Source: Paraoerskovia marina DSM 21750
GTDB lineage: Bacteria > Actinomycetota > Actinomycetes > Actinomycetales > Cellulomonadaceae
Length of the DNA: 64,000 bases
Reading direction: 5' to 3'
NCBI RefSeq assembly: GCF_000701465.1
Contig: NZ_JNIY01000003.1
Location: 1,210,411 to 1,274,410 of the forward strand
This document shows positions 28,684 to 37,046 of the stretch, one piece after another. The position numbers and the translations under genes were made by a program. The notes under the pieces are model-generated. The model had not been told where the DNA came from, ran no database searches, and worked only from the letters and a program-made list of their open reading frames with translations. How positions within the stretch are numbered: the first letter of the stretch is position 1; each line of letters starts with the position of its first letter.

Positions 28684-30945
28684 CTACCGGACGCCGAGCA
28701 CGAACGGGTGCACGGCGCTCGCCCCTGCCTCGCGCAGGAGGCGAGAGGCGACGGTGAGCGTCCACCCCGAGTCGGTGTAGTCGTCGACCAGCAGGACAGC
28801 ACGGCCCGCAAGGCCCGACCGCGCCGCGTCCGACAGCTCGAGGTGGAGACGGCGCGAGACACCGGCCAGTCGCATCGCGGAGTTCACGTCGTGCCGCGCC
28901 GGCGCGGCGTGGTCGGGTGCCGGGCCGACGGAACCGACGAACGGCACCCTCAGGTATCCCGCGAGCCCGGTCGCCAGGTGCTGGACGAGCAGGGGTCGGG
29001 TGGTCGACCGCACCGCCACGACCCCCTCGATCGTCAGTGCACGGTCCTCCGCGCGGGGCCCGTCGTCGTCTCCCGTGCTCGGGTCGCCGTCGTCGGACGA
29101 CGACGGCCCGGCGGTCCACAGCGCGTCCCACTCGTCGAGCACACGTACCGCCGCCTTGCGGAGCGGGACGGGAGTCTCGCCGTCCGCAGGTCGGCCCTCC
29201 GCGTCGACGGCGGCGAAGAGGTCGCGGAGCGCGCCGGACCACCCGAGTCCGTCGAGACGTGCGACGGCCCGGCCCGCACCGGCCTGCTCGGCCGCGGGGA
29301 TTCGGCCCCGCAGGTCGACGCCGAGACTCTCCATGCCGCTTGGCCATTGGCGGCGCGCCGTCACGTCGACACCGACCCGGTCCATCTCCGCCCGTGTCGC
29401 GGCCACGGCGTCGGCGTCGGGCGCGTCGGGCAGCCCGACCCCTCCGCACCGGTCGCACCGGCCGCAGGCCCACCCGGCCTCGAGCTCGGGGTCGTCCAGG
29501 ACCGCGCGGAGATAGGCCATGCGGCACCCGGGCGTCGCGACGTAGTCGAGCATCGACTGCTGCTCGTCGCGGCGTGTCTGCGCGACGCGCGCGTAGCGGT
29601 CGGCGTCGTAGGCCCACTCCTGTCCCGTGGCGAGCCATCCTCCCTTGACGCGGCGGACCGCGCCGTCCACGTCGAGCACCTTGAGCATGGACTCGAGTCG
29701 TGACCGCTTGAGGTCGACCCGGGTCTCGAGCGCGGCGATCGACGTCGTCTCCGTGGTGCTCAGCGCCTCGAGAGCGGCGCGCACCTGCTCCTCCGCGGGG
29801 AACGCCTGCGCTCCGAACCACTCCCAGACGGCTCGGTCCTCCTGTCCGGGCAGAAGGACCACGACGGCCTGATCGACGCCGCGGCCGGCGCGCCCGACCT
29901 GCTGGTAGTAGGCGATCGGCGAGGAAGGTGCTCCGAGGTGGACGACGAACGCGAGGTCGGGCTTGTCGAAGCCCATCCCGAGCGCCGACGTCGCGATCAG
30001 CGCCTTGACGCGGTTGTCCTTCAGGTCGGCCTCGAGCTGCTCGCGCTCGGCCGGGTCGGTCTGCCCCGTGTACGACTGCACGGCCAGGCCGGCGGCTCGC
30101 AGCTGTGTGGCCACCTGCTCGGCCGCGGAGACCGTGAGGCAGTAGACGATGCCCGACCCGTCGACGTCCTGCAGCGTGTCGGCGAGCCACGCGACGCGGC
30201 TGGGCTGGTCCGGCAGGGACAGGACGGCGAGATGGAGCGAGGCGCGGTCCAGCCCGCCGCGGAGCACGAGCACCTCCTCGCCGAGGCCGCCGGCGGCCGA
30301 GGTGCGCGAGACCCCGAGCTGCTCGGCGACGTCGGCCGTGACCCGTTCGTTCGCCGTCGCGGTCGTGGCCAGTACGGGGATTCCCGCGGGAAGGTCGCCC
30401 AGGAGCGTACGGATCCGGCGATAGTCGGGCCGGAAGTCATGGCCCCAGTCGGAGATGCAGTGCGCCTCGTCGATGACGACCAGACCCGCGTCGGCGGCGA
30501 GCCGGGGGAGCACCTCGTCCCGGAAGTCCGGGTTGTTGAGGCGCTCGGGGGAGCACAGGAGCACGTCGATCGTCCCGGCGGCGATCTCGGCGTGGACCGT
30601 GTCCCACTCCGTCATGTTGGACGAGTTGATCGTCACGGCGCGGATGCCGGCCCGGTCCGCCGCGGCGATCTGGTCGCGCATGAGCGCGAGGAGCGGCGAG
30701 ACGATGACCGTGGGCCCTGCGCCCCGTGCCCGGAGCAGGGACGTGGCGACGAAGTACACCGCCGACTTTCCCCAGCCGGTCCGCTGGACGACCAGGGCGC
30801 GCGCGTGCCGGTCGACGAGCGCCTCGACGGCGGTCCACTGGTCGTCTCGAAGAGCAGCGTCGTCGCGTCCGACGAGTCTGCGCAGAGCGTCCTCCGCCTC
30901 GGTGCGGAGTGTGGGCTGCGGGTCGGGTGCGCTCGTGGTTGTCAT
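28684..30945 (-). CDS. recQ: RecQ-family DNA helicase with C-terminal phosphoribosyltransferase-like domain
   Basis: A 753-residue ATP-dependent 3'-5' DNA helicase. The Walker A loop RTGWGKS is at about residues 55-61 and the DEAH box (VVIDEAHCISDWGHDFRPDY) at 157-176. Helicase domain II shows LIATSALGMGFDKPDLAFVVH and YYQQVGRAGRG. A RecQ-type zinc cluster follows (GCRMAYLRAVL, then CGRCDRCGG). The last ~200 residues lack HRDC; they end in VLLVDDYTDSGWT (about 717-729), which matches the PRPP-binding loop of type I phosphoribosyltransferases such as ComF. I start at ATG 30945 (MTTTSAPD). An in-frame ATG lies 10 codons upstream. Confidence 0.9.
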   Translation of the reverse strand: MTTTSAPDPQPTLRTEAEDALRRLVGRDDAALRDDQWTAVEALVDRHARALVVQRTGWGKSAVYFVATSLLRARGAGPTVIVSPLLALMRDQIAAADRAGIRAVTINSSNMTEWDTVHAEIAAGTIDVLLCSPERLNNPDFRDEVLPRLAADAGLVVIDEAHCISDWGHDFRPDYRRIRTLLGDLPAGIPVLATTATANERVTADVAEQLGVSRTSAAGGLGEEVLVLRGGLDRASLHLAVLSLPDQPSRVAWLADTLQDVDGSGIVYCLTVSAAEQVATQLRAAGLAVQSYTGQTDPAEREQLEADLKDNRVKALIATSALGMGFDKPDLAFVVHLGAPSSPIAYYQQVGRAGRGVDQAVVVLLPGQEDRAVWEWFGAQAFPAEEQVRAALEALSTTETTSIAALETRVDLKRSRLESMLKVLDVDGAVRRVKGGWLATGQEWAYDADRYARVAQTRRDEQQSMLDYVATPGCRMAYLRAVLDDPELEAGWACGRCDRCGGVGLPDAPDADAVAATRAEMDRVGVDVTARRQWPSGMESLGVDLRGRIPAAEQAGAGRAVARLDGLGWSGALRDLFAAVDAEGRPADGETPVPLRKAAVRVLDEWDALWTAGPSSSDDGDPSTGDDDGPRAEDRALTIEGVVAVRSTTRPLLVQHLATGLAGYLRVPFVGSVGPAPDHAAPARHDVNSAMRLAGVSRRLHLELSDAARSGLAGRAVLLVDDYTDSGWTLTVASRLLREAGASAVHPFVLGVR

Positions 30946-30958
30946 CGAGACGATCGTA

Positions 30959-30986
30959 GGCCCGCCCCCTGACACGGAGGCGGGCC
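30959..30986 (-). terminator. Hairpin between adh and recQ
   Basis: GGCCCGCC at 30959-30966 pairs with GGCGGGCC at 30979-30986 around a 12-base loop. It lies between the end of adh and the start of recQ, both on the minus strand. There is no T-run, so it is at best a weak or factor-dependent terminator for adh. Confidence 0.4.
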
Positions 30987-31008
30987 CACGACGACTCGTG
31001 CCGGAGGG

Positions 31009-32040
31009 CTACGAGCGCATGTCCATCACGACGCGGCCGTCGATCGCACCCTTCTCCATCTCGCCGAAGATCTCGTTGATGTCGTCGAGCGGGCGGACGG
31101 TGTAGGTCGGGCTGACCTTGCCGCGGGCGAAGAAGTCGATGGCCTCGGCCATGTCCTTGCGGGAGCCCACGATCGAGCCGCGGACGGTCAGGCCCGACAG
31201 CACCGTCGTGAAGATGTCGAGCGGGAACTGCTCGGGCGGGAGTCCGACGAGCGAGACGGTCCCTCCGCGTCGTAGCGCGCCGACGGCCTGGGGGAAGGCG
31301 TGGGAGTTGACCGCCGTCACGAGAGCACCGTGGACGCCTCCTCCGGTCTGGGCCTGGATCTCGGCGGCCGCGTCGTCGGAGGTGGCCGCGTTCACGGTGA
31401 CCTCGGCGCCGTGCTTGCGAGCCAGCTCGAGCTTCGCGTCGTCCACGTCGACCGCGGCGACCCGACGGCCCATCGCGACGGCGTACTGGACGGCGATGTG
31501 CCCGAGTCCGCCGATGCCCGAGACGAGGACCCAGTCGCCAGGCTTCGTGTCGGTCATCTTGAGGCCCTTGTAGACGGTCACGCCGGCGCAGAGGATCGGG
31601 CCGACGGCGCTGATGTCGACGCCGTCGGGGACGATCGGGCAGTAGCGGGCGTCCACGAGCATGTACTGGCCGAAGGAACCGTCGACGGAGTATCCGCCGT
31701 TCTCCTGCTTGAGGCAGAGGGTCTCCCAGCCCGTCTCGCAGTACTCGCACTCGCCGCAGGCGCTCCACAGCCAGGCGTTGCCGACGACGTCTCCGACGCT
31801 GACGCGGGTCACCTGGTCGCCGACGGCGACGACGGTGCCGACGCCCTCGTGACCGGGGATGAAAGCCGGCTGGGGCTTGGCGGGCCAGTCACCGTGGGCG
31901 GCGTGGAGATCCGTGTGACAGACACCCGTGTAGTCCACCTTGACGAGGGCCTCGTTGGGCCCCGGGGTGGGGATCTCGACGTCCTTGACCGTCAGCGGGG
32001 CGGTGAACGAGTCGACGACGGCTGCGCGCATGGTACTCAC
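31009..32040 (-). CDS. adhP: Zinc-dependent alcohol dehydrogenase (AdhP-like)
   Basis: A 343-residue medium-chain zinc alcohol dehydrogenase. The catalytic zinc ligands are in GVCHTDLHAAHG and PGHEGVGTVVAVG, and the structural zinc site is CGECEYCETGWETLC. The Rossmann domain has the GIGGLGHIAVQYA loop, with AVDVDD after it, which favours NAD+. It is closest in pattern to AdhP/AdhA enzymes that interconvert ethanol and acetaldehyde. I chose GTG at 32040 because AGGAGG lies 5 bases upstream; an ATG at 32031 is less well placed. A Rex-like palindrome sits about 45 bases upstream, suggesting control by NADH/NAD+ ratio. Confidence 0.93.
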   Translation of the reverse strand: MSTMRAAVVDSFTAPLTVKDVEIPTPGPNEALVKVDYTGVCHTDLHAAHGDWPAKPQPAFIPGHEGVGTVVAVGDQVTRVSVGDVVGNAWLWSACGECEYCETGWETLCLKQENGGYSVDGSFGQYMLVDARYCPIVPDGVDISAVGPILCAGVTVYKGLKMTDTKPGDWVLVSGIGGLGHIAVQYAVAMGRRVAAVDVDDAKLELARKHGAEVTVNAATSDDAAAEIQAQTGGGVHGALVTAVNSHAFPQAVGALRRGGTVSLVGLPPEQFPLDIFTTVLSGLTVRGSIVGSRKDMAEAIDFFARGKVSPTYTVRPLDDINEIFGEMEKGAIDGRVVMDMRS

Positions 32041-32083
32041 AGAATCCTCCTGGTGTTGGTCTGATGCCTTCCATCGTACTCTT

Positions 32084-32099
32084 CGTGAAGACTTTCACA
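32084..32099 (-). promoter_or_regulatory. Rex-like operator upstream of adhP
   Basis: On the minus strand the site reads TGTGAA-AGTC-TTCACG. The actinobacterial Rex consensus is TGTGAA-N4-TTCACA, so one half is perfect and the other differs in the last base. The palindrome extends further with AA/TT flanks (32082-32101). Rex represses fermentation and respiration genes when NADH is low. The position 44-59 bases ahead of the adhP start suits repression. It also lies upstream of the divergent Rieske gene. Not experimentally tested. Confidence 0.6.
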
Positions 32100-32142
32100 A
32101 AAGGTCGAGCCGAGCCTGCCGGCGAATGGGATGATTTGTCTC

Positions 32143-32565
32143 ATGACCGCTATCGCATCGGGGCCTTCCCGCCGTTCTGTCATCGTCGGTACCGGGATCG
32201 GAGCCTGCGCGCTGGGGCTCGCTGCCTGTGGTTCCACGGGCTCGGAGCCTGCCGCCGTCCAGGAGTCGGCGGACGCCCCGCTGGCGCCGGTGGCGGACGT
32301 CCCGGTCGGGGGAGCTCTCGCGGTGACGACCGTCGACGGGCTGGACCTGCTGCTCACACAGCCCGTCGAGGGCGAGTTCCGTGCCTTCAGTGCCACCTGC
32401 ACGCACCAGGGATGCACCGTGCTGCCCGACGACGGCGAGCTGCGGTGCCCCTGCCACGCGTCGACGTTCGCCCTCGAGGACGCCGCCGTCCTGTCGGGGC
32501 CGGCGCCGGAGGCGCTGGCGTCGATCCCGGTCGTCGTCGAGTCGGGGGACGTCTACCTCGGGTAG
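32143..32565 (+). CDS. Rieske [2Fe-2S] Tat lipoprotein
   Basis: A 140-residue exported Rieske iron-sulfur protein. The N-terminus has a twin-arginine motif (SRRSVIVG) and a lipobox ending LAAC29, so it is probably Tat-exported and lipid-anchored. The Rieske cluster ligands are C86-T-H88 and C102-P-C-H105, with C91 and C104 placed to form the usual disulfide. I chose ATG at 32143; an ATG at 32131 is in frame and possible, and neither has a strong ribosome site. It lacks the other subunits of a bc1 complex nearby, so its electron partner is unknown. It is divergent from adhP and shares that regulatory region. Confidence 0.88.
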   Translation: MTAIASGPSRRSVIVGTGIGACALGLAACGSTGSEPAAVQESADAPLAPVADVPVGGALAVTTVDGLDLLLTQPVEGEFRAFSATCTHQGCTVLPDDGELRCPCHASTFALEDAAVLSGPAPEALASIPVVVESGDVYLG

Positions 32566-32622
32566 TCCGTCGCTCGGACGGCCCGTCAGGCGGACGACGA
32601 CGGCGCCCGTCCGCGCGTTCCG

Positions 32623-32635
32623 TAGACTTGCTCCC
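32623..32635 (+). promoter_or_regulatory. -10 element for leaderless hisC
   Basis: TAGACT at 32623-32628 is 7 bases before the GTG of hisC at 32636. No Shine-Dalgarno is present, so the hisCBHA transcript probably begins at its own start codon. Confidence 0.5.
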
Positions 32636-33805
32636 GTGGCCCTCCTCGACGATTCCTCGACCCCGCACGTTCGGCTGCCGGTCCGGCCCGAGCACGCGGG
32701 CTTCGCGCCGTACGGGGCACCTCAGCTCGACGTGCCGATCCTGCTGAACGTCAACGAGAACCCCTACCCGCCGGACGACGACGTTGTCGGGTCCGTCGCG
32801 GCGGACGTCGCCGAGGCGGTCCGTGGGCTGAACCGCTACCCGGACCGGGACTTTCTTCCGCTCCGGAGCGACCTGGCCGACTTTCTCGCACGGGAGTCCG
32901 GAGTCCGGCTCGTGCCGGAGCAGCTCTGGGCCGCGAACGGTTCGAACGAGATCATGCTGCACGTCATGCAGGCGTTCGGGGGACCGGGGCGCACTGCGCT
33001 GTCGTTCGCGCCGACGTACTCGATGTATCCGGAGTACGCGAGGGACACGGCGACGCGGTGGCTCACGATCCCGCGCCGTGACGACTTCTCGCTCGACGTC
33101 GACGCCGCGGTCGAGGCGATCGAGACGAGTGCGCCGGCCGTCGTCCTGATCGCCAGCCCGAACAACCCGACGGGTACCGCGATGACGCTCGAGGGGATCG
33201 CGCGGATCGCCGAGGCGGCTGGCCGTGTCACGGTCCGCGACCCGGACGGGACCGCGGCCGGCTGCGGGGTCGTCGTGGTGGACGAGGCGTACGGCGAGTT
33301 CCGCCGCACCGGGACCCCGTCGGCGCTCGAGCTGCTGGGCTCGCACCCGAACCTGGCCGTGAGCCGCACGATGTCCAAGGCTTTCGCCCTCGCGGGGGCG
33401 CGGGTGGGCTATCTGGCGGCGTCCGTCGAGCTCGTCGACGCCCTGCGGGTGGTCCGGCTGCCGTACCACCTCTCCGGGGTGACCCAGGCCGTCGCACGGG
33501 CCGCGCTGCGGCACGCGGACGTGCTCCTCGCCCAGGTGGACGAGCTCCGTGCGCGTCGCGACGAGACCGTCGCGTGGCTTCGTCGGCAGACGCGCGCCGG
33601 CGTGCCCCTCGACGTGGTGGAGTCCGATGCCAACTTCGTGCTCTTCGGGCGGTTCGATGACCGCGCCGAGATCTGGCAGGGTCTGCTCGACCGGGGCGTC
33701 CTGATCCGCGTCGTGGGACCTGACGGGTACCTCCGCGTCTCGATCGGTACCGCCGAAGAAATGACCGTGTTCCGTAGTGCCCTCGTGGAGGTAGCAGGAC
33801 TATGA
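32636..33805 (+). CDS. hisC: Histidinol-phosphate aminotransferase HisC
   Basis: HisC is a PLP enzyme that converts imidazole acetol phosphate and glutamate to histidinol phosphate. The 389-residue class II aminotransferase has [54 protein letters not shown], and the PLP-binding lysine K248 in [16 protein letters not shown]. Residue order and length are normal. I chose GTG at 32636, supported by a TAGACT element 7 bases ahead. It overlaps hisB by 4 bases (ATGA) and leads the hisC-hisB-orf-hisH-priA run. Confidence 0.96.
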   Translation: MALLDDSSTPHVRLPVRPEHAGFAPYGAPQLDVPILLNVNENPYPPDDDVVGSVAADVAEAVRGLNRYPDRDFLPLRSDLADFLARESGVRLVPEQLWAANGSNEIMLHVMQAFGGPGRTALSFAPTYSMYPEYARDTATRWLTIPRRDDFSLDVDAAVEAIETSAPAVVLIASPNNPTGTAMTLEGIARIAEAAGRVTVRDPDGTAAGCGVVVVDEAYGEFRRTGTPSALELLGSHPNLAVSRTMSKAFALAGARVGYLAASVELVDALRVVRLPYHLSGVTQAVARAALRHADVLLAQVDELRARRDETVAWLRRQTRAGVPLDVVESDANFVLFGRFDDRAEIWQGLLDRGVLIRVVGPDGYLRVSIGTAEEMTVFRSALVEVAGL

Positions 33806-34401
33806 CCCGTACCGCACGCATCGAACGCTCGACGTCCGAGTCGTCCGTCCTCGTCGAGCTCGACCTCGACGGGACCGGACGGACCGACATCTCGACGACG
33901 GTGCCGTTCTTCGACCACATGCTGACCGCGCTCGGGAAGCACTCGCTCTTCGACCTCACGGTGCGCTCGACGGGCGACACGCACATCGACGCGCACCACA
34001 CCGTCGAGGACACGGCGATCGTGCTCGGCCAGGCGATCCGCGAGGCACTCGGCGACAAGTCAGGCATCTCGCGGTTCGGCGACGCCTTCGTCCCGCTGGA
34101 CGAGGCACTGGCACACGCTGTCGTCGACGTCTCGGGCCGGCCGTACCTCGTCCACTCGGGGGAACCCGCGGGCCAGGAGCTGCACCTGATCGGCGGGCAC
34201 TTCACCGGCTCGCTCACGCGGCACGTGTTCGAGTCGATCGCCCACCACGCCGCGATCTGCCTGCACGTCCGTGTGATCTCGGGCCGCGACCCGCACCACG
34301 TCGTGGAGGCCCAGTTCAAGGCTCTGGCCCGCGCGCTGCGCGCTGCCGTCGCGCTCGATCCGCGCGTCGATGGCATTCCGTCTACCAAGGGAGCATTGTG
34401 A
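33802..34401 (+). CDS. hisB: Imidazoleglycerol-phosphate dehydratase HisB
   Basis: HisB dehydrates imidazoleglycerol phosphate, a step of histidine synthesis. The 199-residue product is the monofunctional form, without the phosphatase domain of enteric HisB. It opens [20 protein letters not shown] and shows the manganese-ligand blocks [26 protein letters not shown] and [14 protein letters not shown], then [13 protein letters not shown]. Its ATG overlaps hisC (ATGA), and its TGA overlaps the GTG of the next gene. Confidence 0.97.
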   Translation: MTRTARIERSTSESSVLVELDLDGTGRTDISTTVPFFDHMLTALGKHSLFDLTVRSTGDTHIDAHHTVEDTAIVLGQAIREALGDKSGISRFGDAFVPLDEALAHAVVDVSGRPYLVHSGEPAGQELHLIGGHFTGSLTRHVFESIAHHAAICLHVRVISGRDPHHVVEAQFKALARALRAAVALDPRVDGIPSTKGAL

Positions 34402-34910
34402 GTACCGACAAGCCGACCGGAGACGGCCTCGAGGGGATCGAGATCCCGGACGACCTGTCGTCCCTGACGGGTTCGGCCGATCCGTCGCTCGCTGTCATCG
34501 TCACCCAGATCGCCGGCGCGCAGCCGCTCGCCGCCGCCTGCTCGATCGCCGAGATCTCGGCCGACGCCGTCCCCACCGAGGTGGGGGCGGTCGCGGTGCT
34601 CGCTGACACGAAGGGCGACGCGCCCCAGAAGGCGGTGTCGGCGTTGTCGCAGCTCGTGCGCGGCGTGCCCTTCGTCCTCGTCGTGAAGTCCGGTGAGCAG
34701 CTCACGGCCTTCCGCTGGCAGGACGGGGCCGTCGAGGAGGAGCTGGCCCCGGGGCTGGTCCTCGGCGGAGCTCCCGAGGTGCTCGAGGACCTCCTCGTCG
34801 GGGACGGCGACCTGTCGGAGATCGACGGCGTCGTCGCGAGCGGCTCCGTCTCCCGGTGGAAGGCGATGCGCCAGCTGACGGCCGCGGCCCGCAAGGCCCG
34901 CAAGAAGTGA
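34398..34910 (+). CDS. Conserved hypothetical protein embedded in the his operon
   Basis: A 170-residue acidic protein I do not recognise as an enzyme. It has no signal peptide, membrane segment or known catalytic motif. Short beta-alpha blocks are seen ([22 protein letters not shown] in part, [33 protein letters not shown]), and the C-terminus is basic (AAARKARKK). It overlaps hisB by GTGA and hisH by 4 bases, so it is tightly coupled between two histidine enzymes. Position suggests a role linked to histidine synthesis or to HisH/HisF, but this is inference. Confidence 0.85.
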   Translation: MSTDKPTGDGLEGIEIPDDLSSLTGSADPSLAVIVTQIAGAQPLAAACSIAEISADAVPTEVGAVAVLADTKGDAPQKAVSALSQLVRGVPFVLVVKSGEQLTAFRWQDGAVEEELAPGLVLGGAPEVLEDLLVGDGDLSEIDGVVASGSVSRWKAMRQLTAAARKARKK

Positions 34911-35548
34911 CGGCACCACGGGTCGTCGTCTTCGACTACGGGTTCGGCAACGTGCGCTCGGCCGTCCGGGCGCTCGAACGCGTGGGCGCCGACGTCGAGC
35001 TGACGTCCGACCGGGACGCCGCGATGTCGGCGGAGGGACTCCTCGTGCCCGGGGTCGGGGCGTTCTCGGCGGTCATGGCCGGTCTTCGGGCGGCACGCGG
35101 CGACCAGATCATCGAGCGGCGCCTCGCCGGAGGGCGTCCCGTCCTCGGAATCTGCGTCGGCCTGCAGGTGCTGTTCGACGCAGGCATCGAGGGCGGGGAG
35201 AGCACCGAGGGACTTGCCCAGTGGCCCGGCGTCGTCGACCGGCTGCAGGCGCCGGTCGTGCCGCACATGGGGTGGTCACCGGTACAGACCCCGGAGGGCA
35301 CCCGGCTCTTCGCCGGGGTCGAGGACCAACGGTTCTACTTCGTCCACTCGTACGCCGCGCGGTCGTTCACGCTGACCGGAGAGGTCGTCGCCGAGTCGCT
35401 CCGGCCGCCGATGGTGACCTGGTCCGAGCACGGCGGCCGGTTCGTCGCCGCCGTCGAGAACGGTCCGCTCTCCGCGACGCAGTTCCACCCCGAAAAGTCC
35501 GGCGACGCCGGTGCCACGCTCCTGGAAAACTGGTGTGCCGCCCTCTGA
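34907..35548 (+). CDS. hisH: Imidazole glycerol phosphate synthase glutaminase subunit HisH
   Basis: HisH is the glutamine amidotransferase subunit that feeds ammonia to HisF. The 213-residue class I amidotransferase has the nucleophile C83 in [15 protein letters not shown] and the His-Glu pair in [11 protein letters not shown] near the C-terminus. [19 protein letters not shown] and PHMGWSPVQ are further family blocks. GTG at 34907 overlaps the previous gene's stop. HisF is not in this window and must be elsewhere. Confidence 0.96.
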   Translation: MTAPRVVVFDYGFGNVRSAVRALERVGADVELTSDRDAAMSAEGLLVPGVGAFSAVMAGLRAARGDQIIERRLAGGRPVLGICVGLQVLFDAGIEGGESTEGLAQWPGVVDRLQAPVVPHMGWSPVQTPEGTRLFAGVEDQRFYFVHSYAARSFTLTGEVVAESLRPPMVTWSEHGGRFVAAVENGPLSATQFHPEKSGDAGATLLENWCAAL

Positions 35549-35580
35549 GGCGCACCACACCCATCTGTGAAGGGAACACG

Positions 35581-36312
35581 ATGACTGATCGCCTCGTTCT
35601 GCTGCCCGCCGTCGACGTCGCCGACGGCCAGGCCGTCCGACTCGTCCAGGGGGAGGCCGGGTCGGAGACCTCGTACGGCGATCCCCTGTCGGCGGCGCTC
35701 GACTGGCAGTCCGGAGGTGCCGAGTGGATTCATCTGGTCGACCTCGACGCGGCATTCGGTCGGGGGAGCAACGCCGAGCTCCTCGCGGAGGTCGTCGGCA
35801 AGCTCGACGTGGCCGTGGAGCTCTCCGGCGGGATCCGTGACGACGAGTCGCTCGCTCGAGCCCTCTCGACGGGTTGCGCACGGGTCAACCTGGGGACCGC
35901 CGCCCTCGAGAACCCCGAGTGGACCGCGAAGGTCATCGCGGAGCACGGCGAGAAGATCGCCGTGGGGCTCGACGTCCGGGGCACGACGCTCGCCGCGCGC
36001 GGCTGGACCCAGGACGGGGGAGACCTCTGGGAGGTCCTCGACCGTCTTGAGGCGGCCGGCTGTTCGCGCTACGTCGTCACCGACGTGACGAAGGACGGCA
36101 CGCTGCGTGGTCCGAACATCGAGCTGTTGCGGGAGGTCGCGGCCCGTGCGCAGGCTCCGGTCGTCGCGTCGGGTGGGATCTCGAGCCTCGACGACCTGGC
36201 GGCCCTGCGCGCCGTCGTCGGTGAAGGGGTCGACTCGGCGATCGTCGGCAAGGCCCTCTACGCCGGTGCGTTCACGCTCCCGGAGGCGCTCGACGTGGCG
36301 GGGCGTCCGTGA
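35581..36312 (+). CDS. priA: Bifunctional isomerase PriA (HisA/TrpF)
   Basis: PriA is a (beta/alpha)8 isomerase that in actinobacteria performs both the HisA reaction in histidine synthesis and the TrpF reaction in tryptophan synthesis. The 243-residue protein has [15 protein letters not shown] with the catalytic-acid Asp12, [31 protein letters not shown], the [13 protein letters not shown] block and [15 protein letters not shown]. The Arg/Trp-containing RGWTQDGG loop is typical of PriA rather than single-function HisA. The start is ATG 35581 after GAAGGGAACACG. Dual function is inferred from the family. Confidence 0.93.
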   Translation: MTDRLVLLPAVDVADGQAVRLVQGEAGSETSYGDPLSAALDWQSGGAEWIHLVDLDAAFGRGSNAELLAEVVGKLDVAVELSGGIRDDESLARALSTGCARVNLGTAALENPEWTAKVIAEHGEKIAVGLDVRGTTLAARGWTQDGGDLWEVLDRLEAAGCSRYVVTDVTKDGTLRGPNIELLREVAARAQAPVVASGGISSLDDLAALRAVVGEGVDSAIVGKALYAGAFTLPEALDVAGRP

Positions 36313-37028
36313 CCGGCCGGCAGATGCCGCCGTCGTCCGGGTTCGCCGGCGACGACGGGTCGGCCGACCCCGCGCTCGCGGCGGCGCTGTCGGCTCACGC
36401 CGCGGCGGACGGGTCACTGTCCGACGTCGTCTCCGCACTGGCCGACGCCCGTCTCCTCGTCCCGGTTCTCGCCGAGGCCGAGGTCACCGAAGAGGGGGAG
36501 CACGGGACCGTCGACCGAGAGGCGTCCTCGGGGGTCGTGGCACTCGAGACACCGGACGGGCGTCGTGCGCTCCCCGTCTTCTCGTCGGTCGAGTCGATGG
36601 CTCGGTGGCGCAAGGACGCGCGTCCCGTGCCGGTGGAGTCCGCGCGCGCCGCACAGTCCGCCGTCTCCGAGGGCTGGTCGGTCCTCGTCGTCGATCCCGC
36701 GGGCCCGCACACGGCACTCCTGCCGCGTCCCGCGGTCTGGGCGATCGGGCAGGGCAAGGCGTGGGAGCCAGCTGTGGTCGACGGAGTCGTCCAGGCCGAG
36801 GTCGCCGAGGCGATCGTCGCCGCCGTCGGGGGGATCGAGCATGTCGCCGGGGTTCGGGCCGAACCGGGACGGTCGGCCGAGGTCGCCGTCGTGCTGGCGA
36901 TCCACGCGGGTCTCGACCGCCAGGGGCTCGACCGCGTCCTCGGACAGGTGAACGCCGCCCTGGCGCGCAAGAGCGTCATCGCCGAACGGGTCGACTCGCT
37001 CGAGCTCCGGGTCGGCAAGGCTGCCTGA
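36309..37028 (+). CDS. SseB-family protein
   Basis: A 239-residue protein with an SseB N-terminal-like domain. The relevant stretch is [15 protein letters not shown], then [25 protein letters not shown] and [28 protein letters not shown] (in part). These blocks recur in actinobacterial proteins that follow priA in his operons. GTG at 36309 overlaps the priA stop (GTGA). The C-terminal third ([21 protein letters not shown]) matches the usual extension. Molecular function is unknown; SseB proteins in other bacteria have been linked to secretion or serine sensitivity, which may not apply here. Confidence 0.85.
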   Translation: MTGRQMPPSSGFAGDDGSADPALAAALSAHAAADGSLSDVVSALADARLLVPVLAEAEVTEEGEHGTVDREASSGVVALETPDGRRALPVFSSVESMARWRKDARPVPVESARAAQSAVSEGWSVLVVDPAGPHTALLPRPAVWAIGQGKAWEPAVVDGVVQAEVAEAIVAAVGGIEHVAGVRAEPGRSAEVAVVLAIHAGLDRQGLDRVLGQVNAALARKSVIAERVDSLELRVGKAA

Positions 37029-37046
37029 GCCCGACGCAGTCCGGGG

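Noticed and set aside
27278..37046. A horizontally acquired island in the recQ-adhP region
   Set aside because: Base composition and codon use look like the neighbours, and no integrase, transposase or attachment repeat is present.
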